A DNA stretch of 32,196 bases from Burkholderia seminalis DSM 23518. Lineage in GTDB: Bacteria; Pseudomonadota; Gammaproteobacteria; Burkholderiales; Burkholderiaceae. The stretch's first letter is position 1. Each line of letters starts with the position of its first letter. Positions 17,582 through 28,561 of this stretch are shown piece by piece. A program made the translations under genes and the position numbers. The DNA lies in NCBI RefSeq assembly GCF_902832885.1, contig NZ_CADFDK010000027.1, forward strand, positions 1 through 32,196, in the 5' to 3' direction. The notes beneath the pieces are model-generated. The model saw nothing but the letters and a program-made list of their open reading frames with translations, had not been told where the DNA came from and did not search any database.

Positions 17582-18514
17582 TCACGTTCCTTGTCGCGCC
17601 GATTCCGCGACGATTCGCGCGAGCCGTTCACGGCAGAAATCGACGAACGACTGCGCCTGCTTCGTGAGCTGTCCCCGCTTCAGCCGTGCGCTCACGAGCC
17701 CCGACGGGCTCACCGTTTCGCTGAGGCCGATCGTCACGACGCGTTGGCCGTCGTACGTGTATTCGGAATGCGGGCGCGTGACGAGCAGCGAGAAGCCGAA
17801 TCCCTGGCCGACCATGCCGCGCACCATCTCGATCGACGGCGAGCCGAACACGATGTTCGGCGTGAGGCCGAGTTCATGGAACAGGCTGACGAAATACGTG
17901 CGGCTGGGCTGCACGTCGAGCAGGATCATCGGCTCGACGCACAGGTCGCGCAGCGACACGTGCGCCTGGCCGGCGAACCGATGGTTCTCCGGCAGCAGCA
18001 CGTACGGCTGTTGCGGCGGCATCAACGGTTCGGTCTCGATCGTGCCGTCGAGATCGTGGTCGTACATGAGGGCGAGATCGAACGTGCCGGACGTCAGGCC
18101 CTGCACGAGTTCCTGCTGGTCGCCGTCGCGCAGCCGGATGTTCACGCCCGGGTAGCGCTCGCGAAAGCCCGCGATCAATTGCGGCAGGTAGAGCGGCGCG
18201 ACCGTCTCGAAGCAGCCGATGTCGATCTGCCCGGTAATCACGTCGTTGTCGGCGAGTGCGTTCTGTTCGAATTCGTGCGCGATGCGCAGCAGCTCCTGCG
18301 CTTTCCGGTAGAAGCGCGTGCCGGACGGCGTCAGCGACACGCCTTGCGCGTGATGGCGGATGAACAGCTTCACGCCGAAGCTTTCCTCCAGCCCCTTGAT
18401 CGCGCTGGAAATCGACGGCTGCGCGATGAAGAGCTGACGCGAGGCTTCGGCGACGCTGCCGGATTCGACCGTCGTGATGAAGTATTTCAGTTGCCGCAAA
18501 GTGTAGTGAGCCAC
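17582..18514 (-). CDS. LysR-family transcriptional regulator
   Basis: 310-residue LysR regulator. The N-terminal helix-turn-helix reads YTLRQLKYFITTVESGSVAE, then ...QPSISSAIKGLEESFG. A full effector-binding domain follows. The start is the GTG at 18512-18514, preceded by AGAGGTG. The longer frame upstream has no homology. It lies between the monooxygenase-RidA-DUF1028-M20 run, towards which it converges, and the NCS1 permease, from which it diverges. It is the best candidate regulator of the whole module. Inverted repeats in the 403-bp spacer towards the permease are candidate binding sites. Confidence 0.93.
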   Translation of the reverse strand: MAHYTLRQLKYFITTVESGSVAEASRQLFIAQPSISSAIKGLEESFGVKLFIRHHAQGVSLTPSGTRFYRKAQELLRIAHEFEQNALADNDVITGQIDIGCFETVAPLYLPQLIAGFRERYPGVNIRLRDGDQQELVQGLTSGTFDLALMYDHDLDGTIETEPLMPPQQPYVLLPENHRFAGQAHVSLRDLCVEPMILLDVQPSRTYFVSLFHELGLTPNIVFGSPSIEMVRGMVGQGFGFSLLVTRPHSEYTYDGQRVVTIGLSETVSPSGLVSARLKRGQLTKQAQSFVDFCRERLARIVAESARQGT

Positions 18515-18917
18515 AAGCACCTCTGATGCCCGGCCCCGGCGTGCCGCCGCGGGCGCATGCGCGTTCCATGGGGAAACAGACCCTGGCACCTTACCCGAAG
18601 TCGTTCGGCGCCGGAATTTCCGCTGCAGAGCTTTTTCGTATGTCGCGGAAATATTTTTAGTATTTTCCGGCCGCGACGGTCGTGGCGCACCATCGTCTCC
18701 AACCTGGATCACGACGCTCGCGAAGCGGCCGCGCCCACGCCGGCGGGACATGTCATCCGTCCCCGCCGGCGTGCCTCGTCCGCTTCGTTCGACGCCGCCG
18801 CGCATGCACGCGGCGCGTCGTCGCTCGCGTATCCGGACCCGATTGCAGGCGCGCACCCCGACGCGCGCCAGCGGAAACGGCACGCGCGCATCGGCGCGCA
18901 GGACAGGAGACTTGACC
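18515..18917. promoter_or_regulatory. Divergent LysR / permease promoter region with two CGGAA-TTCCG inverted repeats
   Basis: This 403-bp spacer holds a perfect 11-bp palindrome CGGAATTTCCG (18612-18622). About 24 bp further on is a wider inverted repeat with the same end sequences, CGGAAATA at 18646 and TATTTTCCG ending at 18669, separated by an A/T-rich centre. The A/T-rich core is unusual for this region and could be a promoter. The part 18680-18900 is GC-rich and shows nothing I can name apart from the permease ribosome-binding site (AGGAGA at 18904-18909). Confidence 0.5.
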
Positions 18918-20339
18918 ATGACGAACGCGGAACGCAATGCGTCCCCGATGATAGAGAAGCACACGATCGGCTATGTGCCGCCCGCGGAGCGCCACGGCAA
19001 GGTGCGCGACCTGTTCACGCTCTGGTTCGGCGGCAACATCGCGCCGCTGCCGATCGTGACGGGTGCGCTCGGCGTGCAGATGTTCCACCTGAACCTGATG
19101 TGGGGCATCGTCGCGATCGTCGTCGGTCAGGCCGTCGGCGGCGTGCTGATGGCGCTGCACTCGGCGCAGGGGCCGCAGATGGGCATCCCGCAGATGATCC
19201 AGAGCCGCGCGCAGTTCGGCTCGTGGGGCGCGCTGCTCGTCACGGTGATCGCGGCCGTGATGTACGTCGGCTTCTTCGCGTCGAACATCGTGCTGGCCGG
19301 CAAGTCGGTACACGGCATCGCGGCGTCGGTGCCGGTGCCCGTCGGCATCGTGATCGGCGCGGTGGGCTCCGGGCTGATCGGGATCGTCGGCTACCGGTTC
19401 ATCCACATCCTGAACCGCATCGGCACGTGGGTGCTCGGCATCGGCATCTTCGTCGGCTTCTGGATGATCCTCTCGCACGTGACGACCGACGATTTCCTGA
19501 CGCGCGGCGGCTTCGACTTCGCGGGCTGGCTCGCGACGGTGTCGCTGTCGGCGTTGTGGCAGATCGCGTTCGCGCCGTACGTGTCGGACTATTCGCGTTA
19601 TCTGCCGGAGAACGTCGGCGTCGCGTCGACGTTCTGGGCGACCTATCTCGGCTGCACGATCGGCTCGACGCTCGCGTTCATCTTCGGCGCGGTCGCGGTG
19701 CTCGCGGTGCCGGCCGGCGCGGACACGATGGACGCCGTCAAGCAGGCGACGGGCCCGCTCGGCCCGCTGATGCTCGTGCTGTTCCTGCTGAGCGTGATCA
19801 GCCACAACGCGCTGAACCTGTACGGCGCGGTGCTCGCGGTGATCACGTCGGTGCAGACGTTCGCGTACAAGTGGATTCCGACCGCGAAGGCGCGCGCGGT
19901 GGTGTCGGTCGTGATCTTCGTCGCTTGCTGCTACGCGGCGATCGGCGCGTCGACGAACTTCGTCGGCAACCTCGTCGATCTCGTGCTCGCGCTGCTGGTC
20001 GTGCTGGTGCCGTGGACGGCGATCAACCTGATCGACTTCTACGTGATCCACAAGGGCAAGTACGACATCCAGTCGATCTTCAGGGTGGACGGCGGGATCT
20101 ACGGCCGTTTCAATCCGCAGGCGCTGCTCGCGTATGCGATCGGCATCCTCGTGCAGATTCCGTTCATGAACACGCCGATGTACGCGGGCCCGATTCCCGC
20201 GCACCTGGGCGGTGCGGACCTGTCGTGGCTCGTCGGGCTGCTGCTGACGTCGCCGCTGTACTACTGGCTCGCGACGCGCGACAGCGCGTATCGGCGCCGG
20301 CAGGGTGCGGCGCACCTGCCGCCGACGGCAGCGCGCTGA
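18918..20339 (+). CDS. NCS1-family nucleobase/hydantoin-type permease
   Basis: 473-residue membrane transporter of the NCS1 (purine-cytosine permease) family, with about 12 hydrophobic helices. Landmarks: LFTLWFGGNIAPLPIVTGAL in the first helix, PQMGIPQMIQSRAQFGSWGA, which is the typical NCS1 substrate/Na+ region, and SDYSRYLP in the middle. Known members import cytosine, allantoin, hydantoins, uracil or thiamine precursors. It is divergent from the LysR gene and next to the monooxygenase-RidA-DUF1028-M20 run. This suggests that it brings in the N-heterocycle or amide that the run degrades. Confidence 0.93.
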   Translation: MTNAERNASPMIEKHTIGYVPPAERHGKVRDLFTLWFGGNIAPLPIVTGALGVQMFHLNLMWGIVAIVVGQAVGGVLMALHSAQGPQMGIPQMIQSRAQFGSWGALLVTVIAAVMYVGFFASNIVLAGKSVHGIAASVPVPVGIVIGAVGSGLIGIVGYRFIHILNRIGTWVLGIGIFVGFWMILSHVTTDDFLTRGGFDFAGWLATVSLSALWQIAFAPYVSDYSRYLPENVGVASTFWATYLGCTIGSTLAFIFGAVAVLAVPAGADTMDAVKQATGPLGPLMLVLFLLSVISHNALNLYGAVLAVITSVQTFAYKWIPTAKARAVVSVVIFVACCYAAIGASTNFVGNLVDLVLALLVVLVPWTAINLIDFYVIHKGKYDIQSIFRVDGGIYGRFNPQALLAYAIGILVQIPFMNTPMYAGPIPAHLGGADLSWLVGLLLTSPLYYWLATRDSAYRRRQGAAHLPPTAAR

Positions 20340-20350
20340 AAGGAGGCGCG

Positions 20351-20384
20351 GGCCGCCGCCCCGGGTTGCGGCGCGGCGGCGGCC
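20351..20384. terminator. Hairpin between convergent permease and oxidoreductase genes
   Basis: A perfect 10-bp stem, GGCCGCCGCC (20351-20360) with GGCGGCGGCC (20375-20384), and a 14-base loop lies in the 102 bp between two convergent stop codons (20339 and 20442). It is probably a terminator for one or both strands. No T-run follows. Confidence 0.5.
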
Positions 20385-20441
20385 GGTGGCAGGGATCGGG
20401 CAGGCGCGCGGTGAACGATGCACCGCCCGCCTGCCGGTCCG

Positions 20442-22721
20442 TCAAACGACGGCCGAGCGCACGACGCGCACCGGCACCGACTTGTACGACGGCGTGCCGC
20501 TTTCCTTGTCGATGTAGTCGAGCGGCACGAGCACGTTCGCTTCCGGGTAGTACGCGCCGACCGAGCCCGGCGCGATGTCGTACTCGATCGCGGTGATCTT
20601 CTCGAGGCGCAGCGTGCGGCCCGACGCGGTGATCGTCTCGATGTCGACGAGGTCGCCGTGCTCGAGCCCGTACTTCGCGAGGTCGGCCACGTTCATGAAC
20701 AGCACGTCGCGTCGCCCGAACACGCCGCGATAGCGGTCGTCGAGCCCGTAGATCGTCGTGTTGTACTGGTCGTGGCTGCGCAGCGTGATCAGCCGCAGCA
20801 CCTGCTCGGCGCCGAGCACGTCCGCGTCCTCCTTCACTCCCTTGTAGACCGAGAACATCGCCTTGCCGGTCGGCGTCGGCCACACGCGCTCGGTGGGCGG
20901 CAGCGGCAGGCGGAAGCCGCCCGGCGTGCGGATGCGCTCGTTGAACGCCTCGAAGCCGGGCACCGTGCGGTCGATCAGGTCGCGGATGCGGTCGTAGTCG
21001 GCGATCAGGTCGAGCCATGCGACCTTGCTGTTCGGCAGCGTCGCATGCGCGATTCCCGCGACGATCGCGGGCTCCGAGCGCAACTGGTCGGATGCCGGCT
21101 TGAGCTTGCCGGCCGACGCGTGGACCATCGACATCGAATCCTCGACGGTGATCGACTGGCGGCCGGTCGCCTGCATGTCGAGCTCGGTGCGGCCGAGCAC
21201 CGGCAGGATGAAGGTTTCCTTGCCGACCAGCAGGTGCGAACGGTTCAGTTTCGTCCCGAGATGCACGCTCAGGTCGAGCTTCGCCATCGCCGGGAACGAC
21301 AGCTCGGGATCGGGCAGCGCGACCGCGAAATTGCCGCCGAGGCACAGCAGCGCCTTCGCGGTGCCGTCGATCATCGCCTGCATCGCCTGCACGGCGTCGT
21401 GCCCGTGATGCGCGGGCGGCGTGAAGCCGCACACGTCCTCGATCTTCTTCAGGAACTCGGCCGACGGCTTCTCGGTGATGCCGACCGTGCGGTTGCCCTG
21501 CACGTTCGAATGGCCGCGCAGCGGGCACACGCCGGCGCCGGGCTTGCCGATGTTGCCGCGCATCAGCAGCAGGTCGGCGATCAGGCGGACGGTCGCGGTG
21601 CCATTGTTGTGCTGCGTGACGCCCATGCCGTACGTGACGATCGTCGCGTTCGACTTCGCGTACGCGAGCGCGACCTGTTCGAGCTGTGCCTGGCTGAGGC
21701 CGCTCGCGCGTTCGATGTCGTCCCACGACGTGGCCTCGAGGTCGGCCGAGAACGCGTCGAAGCCGTTGGTGTGCTGCGCGATGAAATCGCGGTCGAGCAC
21801 GTTGCCTTGCTCGGCTTCGAGCTTCAGCAGCGCCTTCATGATGCCCTTCAGCGCGGCCGCGTCGCCGCCCGCGTCGACCTGGTAGTACGTCGACGCGATA
21901 CGCGTCGAGCCGAACGACGCCATCTCGATCATGTCCTGCGGATCGGCGAAGCGTTCGAGCGCGCGTTCGCGCAGCGGGTTGAACACGATGATCGGCACGT
22001 TGCGGCGCGCGCACTCGTGCAGCGTGCCCATCATCCGCGGGTGGTTCGTGCCGGGGTTGTGGCCGATCGAGATGATCAGCTCGCAGTGGTCGAAATCCTC
22101 CAGCGACACCGTGCCCTTGCCGATGCCGATCGACTGCGGCAGGCCGACGCTGGTCGGCTCGTGGCACATGTTCGAGCAGTCGGGGAAGTTGTTGGTGCCG
22201 AGCTCGCGCGCGAACAGCTGGTACAGGTACGCGGCTTCGTTCGATGCGCGGCCCGACGTGTAGAACTCGACCTGCTCGGGCGGCAGCGCGCGCAGCACTT
22301 CGCCGATGCGCGCGAACGCGTCGTCCCATTCGATCGCGCGGAACGTGTCGCTCGCGCGGTCGTAGACGAGCGGATGCGTGAGTCGCCCCATGTCCTCCAG
22401 TTCGTAGTCCGACATGCGCAGCAGCGACGATACGGTGTTCGCCGCGAAGAACTCGGGCGTCACGCGCTTGGTCGTCGCTTCCCACGTGACGGCCTTCGCG
22501 CCGTTCTCGCAGAACTGGAACGTCGACTTGTGTTCCTTGTCGGGCCACGCACAGCCGGGGCAGTCGAAGCCGTCGGGCTGGTTGGTCCGCATCAGCACGA
22601 TCGGCGCCTCGATGGTTTCCATCTGCGTACGCACCGCATCGGCTGTCGCGCGAAGCGCGCCCCAACCGCCGGCGGGCCCATCGTATTTCCTGATGCCTGG
22701 CACTTCGCGTCGATTTGTCAT
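20442..22721 (-). CDS. YdeP/FdhF-type molybdopterin oxidoreductase alpha subunit
   Basis: 759-residue molybdopterin-dependent oxidoreductase of the YdeP group within the DMSO-reductase/formate-dehydrogenase superfamily. Seen: DGFDCPGCAWPD near the N-terminus, CENGAKAVTWE, TNNFPDCSNMCHEPTSVGL around the presumed metal site, NPGTNHPR, and a C-terminal molydopterin-binding domain (LRSHDQYNTTIYG, YYPEANVLVPLD). No selenocysteine and no N-terminal [4Fe-4S] four-cysteine motif is seen. In E. coli YdeP is tied to acid resistance, and the reaction is unknown. The ATG at 22719-22721 is favoured by GGAGA upstream. FdhD and Moa/MoeA, encoded in this window, could mature its cofactor. It lies 122 bp downstream of the Clp gene. 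Confidence 0.93.
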   Translation of the reverse strand: MTNRREVPGIRKYDGPAGGWGALRATADAVRTQMETIEAPIVLMRTNQPDGFDCPGCAWPDKEHKSTFQFCENGAKAVTWEATTKRVTPEFFAANTVSSLLRMSDYELEDMGRLTHPLVYDRASDTFRAIEWDDAFARIGEVLRALPPEQVEFYTSGRASNEAAYLYQLFARELGTNNFPDCSNMCHEPTSVGLPQSIGIGKGTVSLEDFDHCELIISIGHNPGTNHPRMMGTLHECARRNVPIIVFNPLRERALERFADPQDMIEMASFGSTRIASTYYQVDAGGDAAALKGIMKALLKLEAEQGNVLDRDFIAQHTNGFDAFSADLEATSWDDIERASGLSQAQLEQVALAYAKSNATIVTYGMGVTQHNNGTATVRLIADLLLMRGNIGKPGAGVCPLRGHSNVQGNRTVGITEKPSAEFLKKIEDVCGFTPPAHHGHDAVQAMQAMIDGTAKALLCLGGNFAVALPDPELSFPAMAKLDLSVHLGTKLNRSHLLVGKETFILPVLGRTELDMQATGRQSITVEDSMSMVHASAGKLKPASDQLRSEPAIVAGIAHATLPNSKVAWLDLIADYDRIRDLIDRTVPGFEAFNERIRTPGGFRLPLPPTERVWPTPTGKAMFSVYKGVKEDADVLGAEQVLRLITLRSHDQYNTTIYGLDDRYRGVFGRRDVLFMNVADLAKYGLEHGDLVDIETITASGRTLRLEKITAIEYDIAPGSVGAYYPEANVLVPLDYIDKESGTPSYKSVPVRVVRSAVV

Positions 22722-22783
22722 GTGAATCTCCAAGAGCCGGGCCCGCTACGGGTGGCTCGGTTGCGCCGTGTCGCGGCGTGGGG

Positions 22784-22808
22784 CGGCTCCGTCCCGCGGA
22801 CGGAGCCG
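22784..22808 (-). terminator. Perfect 11-bp hairpin between Clp and oxidoreductase genes
   Basis: CGGCTCCGTCC (22784-22794) and GGACGGAGCCG (22798-22808) form a perfect stem with a 3-base loop, 36 bp after the Clp stop on the minus strand. No T-run follows in that direction, so it could be a weak terminator or attenuator, or a stability hairpin protecting the two transcripts. Confidence 0.5.
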
Positions 22809-22843
22809 GTCATGCGTGCCCGGTCTGCCGGGTACGCGTTTTT

Positions 22844-25684
<2,841 letters not shown>

Positions 25685-25692
25685 GGTGGTCT

Positions 25693-25879
25693 GGCTCCTG
25701 TCTGTGAAGGTGGGTCGAAGGGTGAAGTCCCGATGCGGTGCGGCGCTCGCGTGTCCCGACCGCGCTCGCACGACGCGCGGCGCGGCGGCGCGCGTGCCGC
25801 GCCCGGGCGGTCGCGCAGCGCGCGCCGGCGTGGCGCACGGTCGCGGTCGGGGCAGGAAACGCGAGTGCTGCGAGGAGCC
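25693..25879 (-). promoter_or_regulatory. Possible Shine-Dalgarno-masking leader of the Clp mRNA
   Basis: On the minus strand the Clp ribosome-binding site AGGAGCC (25693-25699) is exactly complementary to GGCTCCT in the leader (25873-25879). Next to it, GUGG in the leader can pair with CCAC just before the start codon, leaving a 4-base bulge. Such pairing could hide the start at low temperature, as in RNA thermometers. This is inference from complementarity only. Confidence 0.3.
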
Positions 25880-25903
25880 CACGGCATCGCTTCGACTGCG
25901 TTC

Positions 25904-25932
25904 AAAATAGCGAATCGGCGGGGGCCATCCAA
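25904..25932 (-). promoter_or_regulatory. Candidate promoter of the Clp gene
   Basis: On the minus strand TTGGAT (25927-25932) and TATTTT (25904-25909) are 17 bp apart, in the layout of a sigma-70-like promoter, about 220 bp before the Clp start codon. Each box matches consensus only partly. A sigma-32 consensus is not clearly met. Confidence 0.35.
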
Positions 25933-26304
25933 GACACAGTTCCACGCCGGACCGGCCGTGAATTGCACCCTCACATGGCGGCGCGCGTCGGCGGGAAGGA
26001 GTACAGACGGGCGCGCGCACGGCGGCACGGGCGTGCGCGGCGGGCGCAGCGCGCGATGGCCGGACACGGGAAGCGGGGGCGCGCGGACGCCGCACGGTGC
26101 GACATCGGCGCGCAGGGGGCTGGCGGCCGGCAAACGGCCGGCGATACGGAAGACGGGACGCAGCGCGGATGCCGCAGCGCGAGCGTGCGCGAACCGGTTA
26201 CGGCCGACCGCGCGCACGCCGCAGCCGGTGCGTGCACGGGAGCCGAGGACGAGGGCGGGTTGCACGGGGCGCGCCGGACAGGGCGCAACCGTGTCGAAAC
26301 GCGA

Positions 26305-26574
26305 TCAGTCGGACAGATTCATCGCAAGTCGCTGCCGCGCGATCTGCTTCACGTCGGCCGACAGTGCCGCATTCGGCAGACCATTGGCCCAGACGGAGAA
26401 CGAATCCTCGATCAGGTTGCGCGTGTCGGGCGGCAACTCGGCCAGCATCAGTGAGACGACGGTAAACAGCACGGCGGTGTCGCCGGCCTGGCTGCCCGCG
26501 TTCGCGTCGACGGCCTGCTTCAGCGTATCGACCGACGCTTGCAGCGCCTGCAGTGCATCATTCGTATCGCTCAT
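26305..26574 (-). CDS. Unrecognised 89-residue protein, third gene of the encapsulin operon
   Basis: 89-residue protein beginning MSDTNDALQALQASVDTLKQ. It looks all-helical: an amphipathic helix (about 5-25), a hydrophobic helix AVLFTVVSLMLAEL (about 34-47) and a C-terminal helix ending RQRLAMNLSD. I recognise no family and it carries no SLxIGSLKG-type targeting tail. The ATG at 26572-26574 is preceded by GGAGA. It lies 108 bp downstream of the encapsulin gene on the same strand, so it is probably co-transcribed. It could be cargo, a shell accessory or unrelated. After it comes a ~620-bp gap. Confidence 0.75.
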   Translation of the reverse strand: MSDTNDALQALQASVDTLKQAVDANAGSQAGDTAVLFTVVSLMLAELPPDTRNLIEDSFSVWANGLPNAALSADVKQIARQRLAMNLSD

Positions 26575-26682
26575 GACAATCTCCATGCGGGATGGGCTCG
26601 ATCGGCGACGAACATGCGGCCGGCGGCGCGGCCGGTTGCGCGCGACGCCCGGGCTCGGGCCGTCGCGCGCGGGCAACCGGGC

Positions 26683-27498
26683 TCAGGCCGCCGTGTTGCC
26701 CTGCGGCGCCACGGCCACCGATGCCTCGCTCGTCAGCATCAGGAACGTGAACGTTTCGCGCAGGTACAGGCGGACGGCCTTGTCGGTGTGGCTCGTGTAG
26801 CCGATCGATACGTCTTCCCCGAGGTGCAACTCGTAATCGCCGCCGCGCGTGGACAGCACGCAGCCGCCGCTGATCGCCGGCGCCCAGATGATCTCGCCGC
26901 TGACGATGCGTTTGATATGGCCGAGGACCGGATAGCCCTGGTCGCGCGCCTCGCTGAGCGCGGTATAGGCGTCCGAGCCGAGCACGACCGAGTACGGGCC
27001 GTCGACGCCCGCGAGGCGCAGCGCCTCGAGCGCGTCGCTGATCGCGTCCGGATACGCGCTGACGTCCGCCGGCAGCGTGAGCTTGCGGTTCGACGTGCCT
27101 TCGCGGATGCCGACGATCCCGGCGGCCGGATAGCCGTCGAAAATCGCGTTGTCTTCGGCGAACGCGAGCCGCTGCGCGGCTTCCTTCGCCGGTTGCCAGT
27201 CGGCGTCGCGCGCGCCGCGCTCGACGCTGTCGATCGCGGCGCGGCTCAGTTCGAACGGCACCGTCAGCTCGACGATCGTGCGCACTTCGCGCAGCCGCGC
27301 ATTCACGTGCTCGCGCGGTGCGGTGACCTCCAGCAGGTGCCCGGTGCCGACGGCCGACAGCTCGGGGCCTTCGGGCCCGTCGACGTCGACCACGCGGCGG
27401 CCGGCCACCGATCGCTTGAAGGTGCGCGCCACTTCCTCCTCGATTTGTTCCCAGGCGGACGACGAGATCGGGGCGAGTTCGCGGTGCAGGTTATTCAT
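26683..27498 (-). CDS. Encapsulin shell protein (family 1)
   Basis: 271-residue HK97-fold encapsulin, which self-assembles into a protein nanocompartment. Seen: MNNLHRELAPISSSAWEQIE at the N-terminus (the helix that binds cargo peptides), GRRVVDVDGPEGPELSAVGTG, the SRAAIDSVERGARDADW E-loop region, and ETFTFL near the C-terminus. The length is normal. The ATG lies inside the end of the DyP gene (8-bp overlap, ATGAATAA), so shell and cargo are translationally coupled. The cargo peptide on DyP identifies the compartment as a peroxidase type. Confidence 0.96.
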   Translation of the reverse strand: MNNLHRELAPISSSAWEQIEEEVARTFKRSVAGRRVVDVDGPEGPELSAVGTGHLLEVTAPREHVNARLREVRTIVELTVPFELSRAAIDSVERGARDADWQPAKEAAQRLAFAEDNAIFDGYPAAGIVGIREGTSNRKLTLPADVSAYPDAISDALEALRLAGVDGPYSVVLGSDAYTALSEARDQGYPVLGHIKRIVSGEIIWAPAISGGCVLSTRGGDYELHLGEDVSIGYTSHTDKAVRLYLRETFTFLMLTSEASVAVAPQGNTAA

Positions 27499-28540
27499 AG
27501 GTCGGGGTTCCTTTCAGCGAGCCGATGTTCAGCGAGCCGTCGCGACGCGGCGCGGACGGCGTGGATTCCGGCGGCGCGGCGTCGGCGGCCGGGGCCGCGC
27601 GGTCCGCGAGCGCCTCGAGCAGGTCGGCCGACGGCACGAAGAACAGCGAGCCGGTGACCGCGCGGCTGTAGTCGAGCAGGCGGTCGTAGTTGCCGGGCGG
27701 GCGGCCGACGAACATATTCTCGAGCATCTGCTCGATCGGCGCCGGCGAGCGCGCATAGCCGATGAAATAAGTGCCGAATTCGCCGGCGCCCGGGCGCCCG
27801 AACGGCATGTTGTCGCGCAGGATCTTCACTTCCTGGCCGTTTTCGTCGAGCGTCGTCAGCGAGCTGTGCGAGCACGACGGCTTCACGTCCGGCGCGAGCT
27901 CGATGTCGGCCAGTTTGGTGCGGCCGATGATGCGCTCCTGCGTTTCGACCGCGAGCGCGTTCCAGCCGGCCATGTCGTGCAGGTACTTCTGCACGATCAC
28001 GTAGCTGCCGCCGGTGAATTCGGCATCCTCGTCGCCGATCACCGTGAAGTCGACCGCTTCGCGGCCCTCCGGGTTCTCGGTGCCGTCGACGAAGCCGATC
28101 ATCGCGCGCTGGTCGAAATTGCGGAAACCGTGCACCTCGTCGACGACGGTCACCGCATCGCCGAGCGCGCCGAGCAGTTGCGTCGCGAGTTCGAAGCACA
28201 GGTCCATCGCTTCGGCGCGGATGTGCAGCAGGATGTCGCCGGGCGTCGCGACCGCGACGCGCTGGCCGGCGCCGAATTCGCGGAACGGATGCAGCGACGC
28301 GGGACGCGGATCGCCGAACAGCGCATCCCATGCGTCGGCGCCGAAACCGCAGACGCACGTGAGGTTGCCGCCCGGCACGCGCTTGCCGACCGAGCGCACG
28401 AGCGCGGCGATGTCGCCGCACCACGACCGGATCGTGTCGGCGTGATCGGCACCGGGGTTGACCGTCGCCACGAGGAAGATCGCGCTGCGCGTGACCGTGC
28501 TGTGAACGGCCTGGGAGAGGGGGGGAGGGGTAGTCTGCAT
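27491..28540 (-). CDS. DyP-type peroxidase, encapsulin cargo
   Basis: 349-residue heme peroxidase of the dye-decolorizing family. Catalytic GFVDG is at residues 149-153 (Asp152). His225 in SCSHSSL is the likely proximal heme ligand and Arg242 in LRDNMPFG the distal arginine. A disordered Pro/Ala linker precedes the C-terminal targeting peptide SLNIGSLKG (residues 336-344), the signature that docks cargo inside encapsulins. The ATG at 28538-28540 has GGCAGG upstream and is preferred. An ATG at 28561 would add seven residues but has no ribosome-binding site. It is the first gene of the operon, before the shell gene. Confidence 0.96.
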   Translation of the reverse strand: MQTTPPPLSQAVHSTVTRSAIFLVATVNPGADHADTIRSWCGDIAALVRSVGKRVPGGNLTCVCGFGADAWDALFGDPRPASLHPFREFGAGQRVAVATPGDILLHIRAEAMDLCFELATQLLGALGDAVTVVDEVHGFRNFDQRAMIGFVDGTENPEGREAVDFTVIGDEDAEFTGGSYVIVQKYLHDMAGWNALAVETQERIIGRTKLADIELAPDVKPSCSHSSLTTLDENGQEVKILRDNMPFGRPGAGEFGTYFIGYARSPAPIEQMLENMFVGRPPGNYDRLLDYSRAVTGSLFFVPSADLLEALADRAAPAADAAPPESTPSAPRRDGSLNIGSLKGTPTYE

Positions 28541-28561
28541 CGCGGCCTGCCGGTCAGTCAT

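Larger units (their letters stand above)
25685..26304. other. Long non-coding region upstream of the Clp gene
   Basis: About 620 bp with no credible protein-coding gene. It ends the encapsulin operon and contains the Clp promoter and leader. Next to the Clp start lie a possible promoter (25904-25932) and a leader segment complementary to its ribosome-binding site. The rest (25940-26300) is very GC-rich and shows nothing further that I can name. Several long frames here are GC-driven shadows. Confidence 0.5.
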
